From the NCBI RefSeq assembly GCF_035920445.1, contig NZ_CP109162.1, forward strand, positions 7,254,001 through 7,318,000: a stretch of DNA of 64,000 bases. Reading direction: 5' to 3'. This document shows, one piece after another, positions 43,632 to 57,631 of this stretch (position 1 is the stretch's first letter; the number at the start of each line of letters is the position of its first letter). A program made the translations under genes and the position numbers. A model generated the notes under the pieces. That model had not been told where the DNA came from. It ran no database searches and saw nothing but the letters and a program-made list of their open reading frames with translations. This DNA is from Nocardia sp. NBC_01730. GTDB taxonomy: Bacteria; Actinomycetota; Actinomycetes; Mycobacteriales; Mycobacteriaceae.

Positions 43632-43814
43632 TCAAGGATGCGGCGACATCGTCGACACGGGTGCGCGCGGAGACTCCGGGGCGCCGGTCGACGAATTCGG
43701 GTGCAGCAGAAGGTAAGTGAACGCGACGGTGGCGAGGGCCGCCATGGTGGCGACCAGAAGACGCATGGAGATCGCGAGGAGCAGCCGCGTGCTCGATTGC
43801 GATACCGTCGTCAT
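43632..43814 (-). CDS. small single-pass membrane protein
   Basis: 60 aa. One helix (LLVATMAALATVAFTYLLLH) follows a short polar N-terminus MTTVSQSSTRLLLAISMR; a Ser/Pro-rich tail ends SPHP. AGGAG lies eight bases before the ATG at 43814. No family recognised. It stands alone between the broken oxidoreductase and nei. Confidence 0.55.
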   Translation of the reverse strand: MTTVSQSSTRLLLAISMRLLVATMAALATVAFTYLLLHPNSSTGAPESPRAPVSTMSPHP

Positions 43815-43920
43815 GTGCCTGCTCCTGTGCTGGGTCCGGACTGCCACAGTGCATGTCGTCGCAGGGGCGCGGATCGTTAGCAATGGGGTGGCAAATTACA
43901 TTCGGAGCGCGGTATCCGGG

Positions 43921-44709
43921 TCAGGCCCAGGTAGCCGGGATCGGCTGACAGCGCGGGCAGAAGTAGATGCCGCGTTCTCGTTGGACGACGCGGTCGGAGT
44001 CGGGGGCGGTGTCGCCGAGCAGGTCGGCCACCAGTGGTGTCCCGCAGCGCTGGCACGGGCGGCGGGCGCGGCCATAGGCCAGCGGGCGGCGCGGGGGTTT
44101 GTCGGCGGCCTCGGTCAGCACCCGGTGCGCCTCGTTGACCAGTGCGAACAGGTCAGGGACGTCGCCGACCCCGGTGGCCGGGTGGACTCGGCGCAGAAAA
44201 CAGACTTCGCTGCGGAAGATATTGCCGATGCCGGCCAGATTGCGCTGGTCGAGCAGCGCGACGCCGATAGGTTGATTCGGATACCGCTCCAGCCGCCGAA
44301 CGGCTTCGGCCGCATCCCAATTCGGCCCGAGCAGGTCCGGTCCGAGGTGGTCGACGATCCGGTGCTCCTCGCCCACCCGCACCACCTCGACAGTGCCCAG
44401 CGAGAATCCGACGGCTTCCACCTCGTCCGTGCTCAGCACGACCCGCGCGGCAACTCGGGGTCCGGTCCACCGCTGCCCGCAGTGGAAGACGCGCCACTTG
44501 CCCTCCATCTTCAGGTGGCTATGGATGCTCGAGGTCGGCGTCCGGATGAACAGATGCTTGCCATAGCTGCCGACGCTCTCGACCACCTGTCCGCGCAGGT
44601 CGATCGTCGCGTATCGCGGCACCCGGAAATCGCTGCGTGTCAATTCTTTCCCGGCCAACGCGGCGCGGAGACGTCCGGCGGCCAGGTAGACCGTGTCGCC
44701 CTCAGGCAT
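43921..44709 (-). CDS. nei: endonuclease VIII-like DNA glycosylase
   Basis: 262 aa. Starts MPEGDTVYLAAGRL: Pro2 is the catalytic N-terminal amine and Glu3 the helper after Met removal. The helix-two-turn-helix region includes NLAGIGNIFRSEV, and the zinc finger is CQRCGT .. CPRC. Excises oxidised pyrimidines and cleaves the AP site. It lies 54 bp downstream of lhr on the same strand. The ATG for MPEG is certain because the N-terminus must be Pro after processing. Confidence 0.95.
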   Translation of the reverse strand: MPEGDTVYLAAGRLRAALAGKELTRSDFRVPRYATIDLRGQVVESVGSYGKHLFIRTPTSSIHSHLKMEGKWRVFHCGQRWTGPRVAARVVLSTDEVEAVGFSLGTVEVVRVGEEHRIVDHLGPDLLGPNWDAAEAVRRLERYPNQPIGVALLDQRNLAGIGNIFRSEVCFLRRVHPATGVGDVPDLFALVNEAHRVLTEAADKPPRRPLAYGRARRPCQRCGTPLVADLLGDTAPDSDRVVQRERGIYFCPRCQPIPATWA

Positions 44710-44763
44710 ACGGTGGCTCCGATTCCGCGGCGTCGGCACTGCGGCTCGCCCGGGTGTGCGGGC

Positions 44764-49884
<5,121 letters not shown>

Positions 49885-49991
49885 GGCATCAGTGTGCACC
49901 CGGGCACCGACAAGCACGTCCGCACCGTTGCACGAGCGAAGCGGGAGCAATCGAGGTACGGCCGTCGGCGTCGCGCCGTACGCTTCGATCC

Positions 49992-50537
49992 GTGCAAAAG
50001 GTGCTCAGAGTCGACCTGGTCAGCCATGGTATGACCGAGGCGATGCGGAAGGCACGTTTTCCGGTCGATGAATCGCTGACCGAGGCAGGCCGCCGGAATA
50101 TCACCGAGTGTGGGCCGCTCACCGCCGCGCGGGTGCTCACGGGACCGGAGCGTAGGACCGTGGAAACCGCCGCCCTGCTGGGGTTGCCCGGCGACGAGGA
50201 CACCCGGCTGCGCGATCTGGACGCGGGCGCGTGGCGCGGCGGGGAACTGATGTCGGTGCCGCAGGACGAGCTGTACGCCTGGCTCACCGACCCTGCGTTC
50301 CGCGGGCACGGCGGCGAGTCCGTGGTGGATGTGATCGAGCGGACCAGGGACTGGATGGCGGAGGTCGCCGCGGAGGGAAAGTCCACCATCGCGGTCACCC
50401 ATCCGGCCGTCATTCGGGCGGCGCTGCTGGTGACCCTGGACGCCCCGCCGAAATCGTTCTGGCGGATCGACATTCCGCCGGGCAGCGTCACCCGTCTGCA
50501 CTATCGCGGCGAATGGACGCTGCACTTCACGGCCTGA
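49992..50537 (+). CDS. histidine phosphatase family protein with SHG motif
   Basis: 181 aa. The fold matches phosphoglycerate mutase-like histidine phosphatases: DLVSHGMTEAMR near residue 12, LTGPERRTVETAALL, GHGGESVVDVIERT, and AVTHPAVIRAALL with the second His. The first motif has Ser instead of the usual Arg (SHG not RHG), so phosphate binding may differ. GTG at 49992 has TACGCT seven bases upstream (leaderless); another GTG nine bases later is possible. Divergent from lhr. Confidence 0.85.
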   Translation: MQKVLRVDLVSHGMTEAMRKARFPVDESLTEAGRRNITECGPLTAARVLTGPERRTVETAALLGLPGDEDTRLRDLDAGAWRGGELMSVPQDELYAWLTDPAFRGHGGESVVDVIERTRDWMAEVAAEGKSTIAVTHPAVIRAALLVTLDAPPKSFWRIDIPPGSVTRLHYRGEWTLHFTA

Positions 50538-50609
50538 CGCGCGGCGGCACGGTCATCCGGCGGCGAGGGTGACCAGCAGCAGGTCCGCTCCCTCAGCTGA
50601 ACGAGCGCG

Positions 50610-50642
50610 AAGCGGCCCCGGAGCACATCTCCGGGGCCGCTT
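50610..50642. terminator. hairpin terminator
   Basis: Perfect 14-bp stem, AAGCGGCCCCGGAG and its complement with loop CACAT, between convergent phosphatase and lipase genes. Confidence 0.88.
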
Positions 50643-50654
50643 GTTCCGGTGTGG

Positions 50655-51842
50655 CTAGCAGTTGATCGGTGCGGGTTCGCCGCGGAACCTGGCGTCCATG
50701 TAGTTCCATGCTTCGGCGAATCCGGCGACGGCCGTGGTCATGTGCTCGGCGATCTCGTAGGGGCGGAACTGCACCCTGGCCCCTGCCCTGCAATACCGGT
50801 TGACGACCTCGGCGACGGGGCCGAACGAGGTGAGCGTGTCGAAGCGGCCCTGCCAGATAAAGGTCGGAACGGTCGGCACGCCCTCGAAGTAGCGCAGGCT
50901 GTTCTCCCGCAGTACGGCGAGCGCCTCCGGGCTGTCCATCAGGTTCTTGGACGCCGCCATCTGCTCCGCGCTGCGGAAGGCTCCCTCGTTGATCAGGAAC
51001 CGGCGGCAGGCATCGCGCGTGAGATCCCGGAACCACAGCCCGGTGTCGTTGAGCTGATCGGAGACCGGCACCCGGTCCGGGTATTCGCGTTCCAGCCCCA
51101 TGGCCGCGGCGAAAGCCAGCCCGAACCCGGGGTGCGGGTTGAAGCCGAGCGCGTGTGCCATCTCTCCGAGGTCGGCGGGGATGCCGCCCGCGACGGCGGC
51201 GGTGAGCTGCACGTCCGGCGCGTAGGTGGGTTGCATCGCGGCCGCCCACGCGGTGGCCAAACCGCCGCCGGAGTAGCCGGCGAGGGCGACCGGGGAGTTG
51301 GCCAGACCGAGTTCGGCGACCTTGCGCACGGCCCTGATGCTGTCGAGGGTCATCATTCCGCTCAGTCGCGCCGCGCTGTAGGCGGAGGTGGGGCCCAAGT
51401 AGTCCGGGACCGAGACCGCCCAGCCGCGTCTGATGGGCAGCATCATGCCGGCCGCGTCGTCCAATTCGCCGTTGAACAGCGAGCGCGACGGGCTGCACTG
51501 GGTGCCGAGGGAATTGATCAACGCCTGGTAGGAGACCAGCGGCGGGTTCTGGACCCCGGGGGGAAGTAGGACGGTTGTTACTCCCATGACGGGATTGCCC
51601 TGTGAGTTGGTGGAGCGGAACGCCACCTGCCAGTCGTCGGTCCCCGCGTAGGGACCGCTGTCGATCCTGCGGGCGCGCACCACGTCACCTGGCTGGAGTC
51701 CGGCAAGATTTGGCGGCGCGGCGTAGAAGGGATCAGGATCCGGGGTGGGATACAGTGGCTGTGCTGTCACGGGTGGGCCGAGCAGGCCGACCGAGAAGAT
51801 GCTCAACAGTAGGATCGCGATCCGGAACACGACTCTGGTCAC
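50655..51842 (-). CDS. secreted lipase (LIP / CAL-A-type)
   Basis: 395 aa with a signal peptide (about residues 1-28, IAILLLSIFSVGLLGPPVTA). Serine-hydrolase elbow GYSGGGLATAW; Asp in GRFDTLTSF and His in AEHMTTAVAG complete the triad. The alpha/beta hydrolase matches secretory lipases found in many Nocardia and Mycobacterium species, acting on triacylglycerols or related esters outside the cell. Ends in a Cys (PINC), which could pair with another Cys (e.g. GTQCSPS). Confidence 0.92.
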   Translation of the reverse strand: MTRVVFRIAILLLSIFSVGLLGPPVTAQPLYPTPDPDPFYAAPPNLAGLQPGDVVRARRIDSGPYAGTDDWQVAFRSTNSQGNPVMGVTTVLLPPGVQNPPLVSYQALINSLGTQCSPSRSLFNGELDDAAGMMLPIRRGWAVSVPDYLGPTSAYSAARLSGMMTLDSIRAVRKVAELGLANSPVALAGYSGGGLATAWAAAMQPTYAPDVQLTAAVAGGIPADLGEMAHALGFNPHPGFGLAFAAAMGLEREYPDRVPVSDQLNDTGLWFRDLTRDACRRFLINEGAFRSAEQMAASKNLMDSPEALAVLRENSLRYFEGVPTVPTFIWQGRFDTLTSFGPVAEVVNRYCRAGARVQFRPYEIAEHMTTAVAGFAEAWNYMDARFRGEPAPINC

Positions 51843-52109
51843 GGTTTTCCTTCGAAGGTCAGCCGCCAGCGATACACCGACCGACGGGGCTCATTCCCCA
51901 GGTCGGTGTTTCGGATGGACCGGCACGGCATGGGAAGTCGCAGCGAACCACCTCGTTCACTGCGTGGATCGAAAGAAGGCAACGGCAGCCGGAGCGAATG
52001 CAAAATGTTTGCTGAAGATTAGCACGGCCCCTTGGCTTCGGGTAGGTGATAGCCAAAGAAGGGCGTTCTATTCGCTGCGAAAGGTATCGTCGAACCGGAT
52101 ATTGCCTGT
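51843..52109. other. intergenic region, lipase promoter side
   Basis: About 270 bp between the lipase start and the end of the lipoprotein gene. No reading frame or repeat here looks real to me. It must hold the lipase promoter. Confidence 0.5.
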
Positions 52110-52598
52110 TCAGGCGAGGCTTAACACCGTTCGGTTGCCCAGTGGGTGTTGCAGGTCGACCACGACCACGCCGTACTCACGCTTTTGCTCTGGATTTGCG
52201 CCCTGGCACGGCGGCATGCCACGGTGCAGGCCGCGGATGAGCTTCACAGTCACCAGCTCGGCTGATTCCTCGGCCTGCGCCGTGAATCCGATGCTCGGGC
52301 AACCGACCGGTCCCGGGATGTGGATCGCGAGTCTTTCCGTACCGTCCTCGATGTCGTATGCCGAGAAGGCCATCGCCGAACTGGGTTCCAGATCCGCCGA
52401 GTGCGGGACGACGACCATCGCTCCGCCCGCGTAGTGACGGGGACCAAGATCGGCCGGCATCCCCGCCGGCGCACCCGTGGTTGCGTCCGCCGAGGGCGTG
52501 ACGCCCGAGTTTGCCGGAGGGGCCTGCTGCCCACCACACGCGGTCGATCCCGCGACCGCGGCCATCGCGACGACTCCGGACGCGACCCTCCTCCGCAT
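52110..52598 (-). CDS. putative lipoprotein
   Basis: 162 aa. Signal peptide with the lipobox STAC (VAMAAVAGSTACGGQQ), so the mature protein begins with lipid-modified Cys. The rest has a Pro/Thr-rich spacer (SADATTGAPAGMPADLG) and a small folded domain with two Cys (GPVGCPSIGF and MPPCQGANPEQ). No family recognised. GGAGGG supports the ATG at 52598; one six bases earlier is possible. Confidence 0.78.
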   Translation of the reverse strand: MRRRVASGVVAMAAVAGSTACGGQQAPPANSGVTPSADATTGAPAGMPADLGPRHYAGGAMVVVPHSADLEPSSAMAFSAYDIEDGTERLAIHIPGPVGCPSIGFTAQAEESAELVTVKLIRGLHRGMPPCQGANPEQKREYGVVVVDLQHPLGNRTVLSLA

Positions 52599-52629
52599 AC
52601 CCATCCCTCCACCTTCACACAGCTCCTTG

Positions 52630-52870
52630 TTTTGCAGCGCGTGCGACGCTGCGTGTTCGCTGTGTTTTTGGCCGCGCGGGCGCGGCGGGTTCGCGGCCCT
52701 CTTTTGGCTCGCGTCCGAGCGGCCGACGCTGGCGACTTCGTCGCGGACGCGTCGGCCGCTCGGACGCGAGCCGAGCCGCGAACAGGGGGAATGCTCGGTC
52801 TCGCTGCGCTCGGAAGCTGGGGTTTGGCCGGTGTGGTTGCGTCGGTTGGTGGGTGCGGTGTTGATTGTTT
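52630..52870. repeat. palindromic repeat, copy J
   Basis: Forward copy. It begins CAGCGCGTGCGACGCTG, then GCTGTGTTTTTGGCCGCGC, the arms GGCTCGCGTCCGAGCGGCC and GGCCGCTCGGACGCGAGCC around CTGGCGACTTCGTCGCGG, and the tail to GGTTGCGTCGGTTGGTGG. It carries both edge types of the family one after the other. Confidence 0.9.
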
Positions 52871-52884
52871 GCTTTTTGTGCTGG

Positions 52885-52995
52885 GTGTTTGCGGGTTCTG
52901 CGTGGTTGGTATCGGGGTGGGGTTGGGCTGTGAACGGGGAGTGTTTGGTCTTGCTGCGCTCGGAACGGGGAGTGGGCCGATGTGGTTGTGTTCTC
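52885..52995. repeat. palindromic repeat, copy K (remnant)
   Basis: TGGGCTGTGAACGGGGAGTG, TTTGGTCTTGCTGCGCTCGG and GTGGGCCGATGTGGTTG match the second half of the element. The first arm is lost. Follows copy J, as copy I follows H. Confidence 0.65.
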
Positions 52996-53124
52996 GGTGC
53001 GGGTATCGCCGCGGATCGCGTCGGGATCGATCGCGGCTCGCCTGGGCGACATCGCGGCTGGCCGCGCCGGTGGTCAGCGTCCGTGTGGCCGTCGCATCGA
53101 CCTCGCACCCTGCCTAGGCGATGC

Positions 53125-53235
53125 TCATTTGGATCTTTGCAAATTGCGCAGATTGCTCAATTTTCTGACCAACTATTGTGCGTTCGGTTCGTTCAGGGCC
53201 AGGATATCGGCAACAAGTGCTCAATGATGCGAGGT
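53125..53235 (+). promoter_or_regulatory. AT-rich promoter region of the ferredoxin oxidoreductase
   Basis: An unusual low-GC patch (CTTTGCAAATTGCGCAGATT, then GCTCAATTTTCTGACCAAC) just before the gene. Two partly similar segments, TTGCGCA and TTGCTCAA, could be Lrp/AsnC-type contacts. This is suggestive only. Confidence 0.4.
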
Positions 53236-53269
53236 GCCTGATCGGTGCCGATTGGACGGGTGGATCTGT

Positions 53270-56200
53270 ATGACCGAGCTCGCTGACCGCGATCTGATCG
53301 CAGCCACGTATGACCTTGCCGACCGTTACCGCGTCGGCGCGGGGACCGTTCTCCTCACCGGCGTCCAGGCGATCGCCCGGCAGCTGGTCGAGCAGCACGT
53401 GCGTGACCTGCGCGCCGGGCGACGGGTCGGCACGTTCGTGTCGGGGTATCAGGGCAGTCCGCTCGGTGGCGTCGACAAGATGCTGGCCGGAATGCCCGAT
53501 GTCCTCGCCGAGCACGACATCTCTTTCCTCCCCGGGTTGAACGAGGAACTGGCCGCCACCTCGGTGTGGGGCAGCCAGGCGGATCTGCCCGCCGGCAACG
53601 CCACCCACGACGGCGTCGTCGGAGTCTGGTATGGCAAGGGCCCCGGGCTCGACCGTGCGACCGACGCCCTGCGGCACGCCAATATGTACGGCGCGAACGC
53701 CCGCGGCGGCGTGCTGCTTCTGGTCGGTGACGATCCGGCGTCGAAATCATCCACCGTGCCTGCGGTGAGCGAGCGTTCGCTGGCGGCACTGAACATCCCG
53801 GTGCTGTTCCCGCGCAACGCCCGCGAAATCATCACCATGGGCCTGCACGGTGTCGCCCTGTCGCGCGCCTCGGGATGCCTTGTGGCGCTGAAGATCGTCG
53901 CCGACGTCGCGGACGGCGCGTGGACCGTCGAGGGTTCGGTCGGCGACATCGACATCATCGTGCCCGAGATCGACTGGGACGGTCACCCGTTCACCTATCG
54001 CCGGCGTCCGATGGCCGCGCCGGCCGACAGTGTGCTCGCCGAGGCCGACCTCTACGGTCCGCGCTGGGAGCTGGTGCAGGCCTACAGCACGCGCAATGGT
54101 CTGGACGTGATCGAGGTGAACCCGGTCCGCGCCACGGTCGGGATCGCCGCGACCGGAACAACCTTCGATGCCGTCCGCCAGGCGCTGATCGATCTGGGGG
54201 TGGACGACGACGCGCTGCACCGCGCAGGAGTGCGACTACTGCGCATCGGCATGCCGTATCCCATCGCACCCGAGCGGGTCCGGGAGTTCGCCGACGGGCT
54301 CGCGCGACTGATCGTCGTCGAGGACAAGACCGCGTTCGTCGAAACCCAGATCCGGGACATCCTGTACGGCACACCGGGTGCGCCGGAGATCATCGGCAAA
54401 CGCGACGCCGAGCGCCGTCCGCTGTTCGCGACCGACGGCGAACTCACCACCGGCCGCATCACTCCGCCGCTTCGCCGCGCACTCGCCGGCTACATCGACA
54501 TGAAACGCGCTCTGCCGCAACCGCTGTCGCTGTCTGTTCTGCCCGCCAAACGCGCAGCCTACTTCTGCAGCGGTTGCCCGCACAACCGGTCCACCGCCGT
54601 GCCGGACGGCTCGTTGGCGGGCGGCGGAATCGGCTGTCACACCATGGTGACCATGTCGGGCCGCACCGACAGCAAGGTCACCGGGTTGACTCAGATGGGC
54701 GGCGAGGGCGCGCAGTGGATCGGTCAGGCCCCGTTCACCGACGTGCCGCACCTGTTCCAGAACATCGGCGACGGAACGTATTTCCACTCCGGCCAGCTCG
54801 CCGTGCAGGCGTGCGTCGCCGCTGGCGTGAACATCACCTTCAAGCTGCTGCACAACGACGTCGTCGCGATGACCGGCGCGCAGCACGCCGAAGGCGCGCT
54901 CACGGTGCCGATGCTCACGCACAAGCTCACCACCGAGGGTGTCCGGCAGGTCATCATCTGCACCGACGATCCCGAGCGTTACCGCAAGCGCGATCTCGCG
55001 GCGGGAACCCTACTGTGGCACCGGGATCGGCTCGACGAGGCCCAGCGCACCCTGCGTGAAATCCCCGGTGTCACGGTGCTCATCTACGACCAGCACTGCG
55101 CCGCCGACGCGCGGCGGCAGCGCAAACGCGGCACACTCCCGGTGCGCCGCACCCGGGTGATCATCAACGAGGCGGTGTGTGAGGGCTGCGGCGACTGCGG
55201 GGTCAAGAGCAACTGCCTCTCGGTCCAGCCGGTGGACACCGAATTCGGCAGGAAGACCAGGATCGACCAGACCTCCTGCAACACCGACTACAGCTGCCTG
55301 GACGGCGACTGCCCGTCGTTCGTCACGGTCGAGTTGCCAAATCCGGCAAAAACGAAGCGGCGCAACAGGATTCGGCACCCCGAGCCCCCGCGACTGCCCG
55401 AACTCCTCTCCGTCGCGCCGACGTCGACGCAGAACGTCTTCCTCGCGGGTATCGGCGGCACCGGCATCGTCACCGTGAACCAGGTACTGGCAACCGCGGC
55501 GGTGCGTGCCGGGTACGACGTCGCGAGCTTGGACCAGATCGGAATGAGCCAGAAGGCAGGCCCGGTCGTCTCACACCTGCGGTTCGCGCTCGGCGAACTG
55601 GAACCGGCCAACCGGCTGACGCCCGCTTCGGCGGACTGCATCGTGGCCTTCGACCTGCTCACCGCCACCGACAACAAGAATCTCGCCTACGGCTCGAAGG
55701 CGGTCACCGTCTCCGTCGTCTCGACCAGCAAGACGCCGACCGGCGACATGGTCTATGACAAGTCTGTCGCCTACCCGGACGAGGGCTTGCTGCTGTCCCG
55801 GCTGGCACAGGTGTCGCGCTCGGTGCGGTCGTTCGACGCGCTGGCCGCGGCCGACGCGCTTTTCGGCAATACCGCCGCCGCCAACTTCCTCCTGGTAGGC
55901 GCCGCCTACCAGATCGGCGGCCTACGGCTACCCGCCGCGGCGATCGAGGAGGCCATCGCGATCAACGGCGTCGCGGTCGAGGCGAATATCGCCGCCTTCC
56001 GCTGGGGACGCGTGGTGGTGGCCCGGCCGGACGAGTTCGCCGCGGCCAGCACCCGGCATCGGCGGTCGAAGCCTGAGATCGCCATTCCGTCGGACCTTTT
56101 CGAGGGGCTCACCGCGACGGGGGAGACCCGGCGGCTGGTCGAGTCGCGGGCCGTGGAGCTGGTCGGATTCCACAGTGCGAAGGTTGCTTGTGAGTACGTG

Positions 56201-56743
56201 CGTGCGGTGCAACGGATCTGGGAGGCACAGATTCGGCTGGGCGACCGCACCGAGTTCAGCGAGCAGGTGACGCGCGGCCTGTACAAGCTCACCGCCTACA
56301 AGGACGAGTACGAGGTGGCGCGGCGCCTCACCGACCCGGAGTTCCTGGACGATGTTGCCGCGCAGCTGCCTGATGGTGCGAACCTGACCTACCGGCTGCA
56401 CCCGCCGATCCTGCGCGCGATGGGGCGCGAGAAGAAGATCGGCATCGGGCCCCGGAGCCACTTTGCACTACGTCTGCTGGCCAAGGGAAAGCGCCTGCGC
56501 GGCACCAAATTCGACCCGTTCGGCTATGCGCACGTGCGCAGGGTCGAGCGAGCCCTGCTCGAGCACTACACCGCGATGGTGACCACCCTCGCCGACACCC
56601 TCGATGCCTCGAACTACGACCGTGCCGTCGAGGCTGCGGGCCTGCCCGATCTGGTACGTGGCTACGAGGACATCAAGCTCGCCAACGTCGAGCGCTACTG
56701 CGACCGCCTGAGCGAGCTCGGCATCAACCCGCCACGCGTCTGA
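53270..56743 (+). CDS. fused indolepyruvate ferredoxin oxidoreductase (IorA-IorB type)
   Basis: 1157 aa TPP-dependent 2-oxoacid oxidoreductase with the subunits of archaeal enzymes joined in one chain. Order: N-terminal pyruvate-binding half (VSGYQGSPLGGVDKML); TPP domain with CSGCPHNRST and GGGIGCHTM; an Fe-S region near residue 640 with CEGCGDCGVKSNC; and the C-terminal gamma-type domain VFLAGIGGTGIVTVNQVLAT. Oxidatively decarboxylates aryl- or branched 2-oxoacids to acyl-CoA. RBS weak; ATG at 53270. Confidence 0.93.
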   Translation: MTELADRDLIAATYDLADRYRVGAGTVLLTGVQAIARQLVEQHVRDLRAGRRVGTFVSGYQGSPLGGVDKMLAGMPDVLAEHDISFLPGLNEELAATSVWGSQADLPAGNATHDGVVGVWYGKGPGLDRATDALRHANMYGANARGGVLLLVGDDPASKSSTVPAVSERSLAALNIPVLFPRNAREIITMGLHGVALSRASGCLVALKIVADVADGAWTVEGSVGDIDIIVPEIDWDGHPFTYRRRPMAAPADSVLAEADLYGPRWELVQAYSTRNGLDVIEVNPVRATVGIAATGTTFDAVRQALIDLGVDDDALHRAGVRLLRIGMPYPIAPERVREFADGLARLIVVEDKTAFVETQIRDILYGTPGAPEIIGKRDAERRPLFATDGELTTGRITPPLRRALAGYIDMKRALPQPLSLSVLPAKRAAYFCSGCPHNRSTAVPDGSLAGGGIGCHTMVTMSGRTDSKVTGLTQMGGEGAQWIGQAPFTDVPHLFQNIGDGTYFHSGQLAVQACVAAGVNITFKLLHNDVVAMTGAQHAEGALTVPMLTHKLTTEGVRQVIICTDDPERYRKRDLAAGTLLWHRDRLDEAQRTLREIPGVTVLIYDQHCAADARRQRKRGTLPVRRTRVIINEAVCEGCGDCGVKSNCLSVQPVDTEFGRKTRIDQTSCNTDYSCLDGDCPSFVTVELPNPAKTKRRNRIRHPEPPRLPELLSVAPTSTQNVFLAGIGGTGIVTVNQVLATAAVRAGYDVASLDQIGMSQKAGPVVSHLRFALGELEPANRLTPASADCIVAFDLLTATDNKNLAYGSKAVTVSVVSTSKTPTGDMVYDKSVAYPDEGLLLSRLAQVSRSVRSFDALAAADALFGNTAAANFLLVGAAYQIGGLRLPAAAIEEAIAINGVAVEANIAAFRWGRVVVARPDEFAAASTRHRRSKPEIAIPSDLFEGLTATGETRRLVESRAVELVGFHSAKVACEYVRAVQRIWEAQIRLGDRTEFSEQVTRGLYKLTAYKDEYEVARRLTDPEFLDDVAAQLPDGANLTYRLHPPILRAMGREKKIGIGPRSHFALRLLAKGKRLRGTKFDPFGYAHVRRVERALLEHYTAMVTTLADTLDASNYDRAVEAAGLPDLVRGYEDIKLANVERYCDRLSELGINPPRV

Positions 56744-56888
56744 GGTGAACCAATCTGCTCCCCATGCCTTCCGACCATCGGCACGAGCCTTGACCAGGTG
56801 GTTGGTGGTGAACCAGCCGAGCGCGTCTCGCTACATCATCGGAACCCAAGCTATGACCGAGACCGGGGTCCGGGACTGGAGCCAGTAC
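56744..56888. other. intergenic gap
   Basis: About 145 bp after the oxidoreductase stop and before the vapC remnant. Nothing recognisable. Confidence 0.4.
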
Positions 56889-57240
56889 TCAGACCGAGGA
56901 ACGGATATCCCGTTGGCGCAGTTCGGGTAGGACACGGGCGACAGCGGCGAAGTCCGCGTCGGCATGCAGAACCGTTAGATCGTGGTGCACCGCAGTCGCG
57001 CGCACCACGAGATCAACCACACCAGCCCACCGGTACTGACCACGCTGCGTCAATCTGTACTGCGCCGTATCGTCCCACCGCCACACCGACTTGGGCACCC
57101 CCGCAGGCCGCACACCATATCGAGATCGACCGCGATCTCACCGCGATCGGCCGGACCCGTGGCCGAGAACAGGAACTTGGTCCGCGTGGCCTCGCAAATC
57201 GACAAAGCCCCGGCATCGATCTCCGTAGGGGCGAGAGCCG
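56889..57240 (-). pseudogene. frameshifted vapC (PIN-domain toxin) remnant
   Basis: The middle and end of a PIN-domain toxin are split between two frames: TEIDAGALSICEATRTKFL and FSATGPADRGEIAVDLDMV, then after a one-base slip at a CCCCC run (about 57108-57112) VPKSVWRWDDTAQYRLT and VVDLVVRATAVHHDLTVLHA-DADF. The N-terminal segment with the first catalytic Asp is absent, so it is dead. No VapB partner adjoins it; upstream it is fused to a different gene's start. Confidence 0.7.
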
Positions 57241-57366
57241 AAGATCGGTGATCGCCCCGCGGGCTTCGGTCTTGATGTAGACGGTCCCGTCCGCGGATTG
57301 CGCGTGCCCGCGCACCAATTCCTCAGCAGTCAGACGCAGTTCGTGGTGCTGATCGGGAGCGCTCAT
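57241..57366 (-). pseudogene. N-terminal fragment of a YbaB-like gene joined to the vapC remnant
   Basis: From the ATG at 57366, MSAPDQHHELRLTAEELV and SADGTVYIKTEARGAITDLRL resemble the first 40 residues of YbaB-like proteins (compare the sheet of the genes at 23.7-24.4 kb). The frame then runs into the PIN domain out of register. A deletion appears to have joined the start of this gene to the middle of vapC. Confidence 0.55.
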
Positions 57367-57443
57367 ACCGGAGATCATCCCTGACGACTATCCCCGACAC
57401 GGGACGTGACCATCGATGCGGGGCGCTGGATCGCACAACGCGA

Positions 57444-57477
57444 AGTGGCCCAGAGAGAAAATCTCTCCGGGCCACTC
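57444..57477 (-). terminator. terminator of the initiator tRNA
   Basis: AGTGGCCCAGAGAGA and TCTCTCCGGGCCACT make a 15-bp hairpin with one mismatch and loop AAA. It directly follows the 3' end of the tRNA gene. Confidence 0.8.
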
Positions 57478-57483
57478 GCGTAG

Positions 57484-57557
57484 TAGCGGGGACAGGATTT
57501 GAACCTGCGACCTCTGGGTTATGAGCCCAGCGAGCTACCGAGCTGCTCCACCCCGCG
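57484..57557 (-). tRNA. initiator tRNA-fMet (CAT)
   Basis: 74 nt reading CGCGGGGTGGAGCAGCTCGG, with anticodon loop CTCATAA and T-arm GGTTCAAATCC. Initiator features are clear: no pair at 1-72 (C against A), and three G:C pairs next to the anticodon loop (GGG..CCC). The 3' CCA is not encoded. An isolated gene with its own terminator. Confidence 0.97.
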
Positions 57558-57631
57558 TCGGTATGCATAACACTACACAGGTGTGCGCGTAGCGACGAAT
57601 CGTGCAGGTAAACGGGGGTGCGGCGGGTTGC

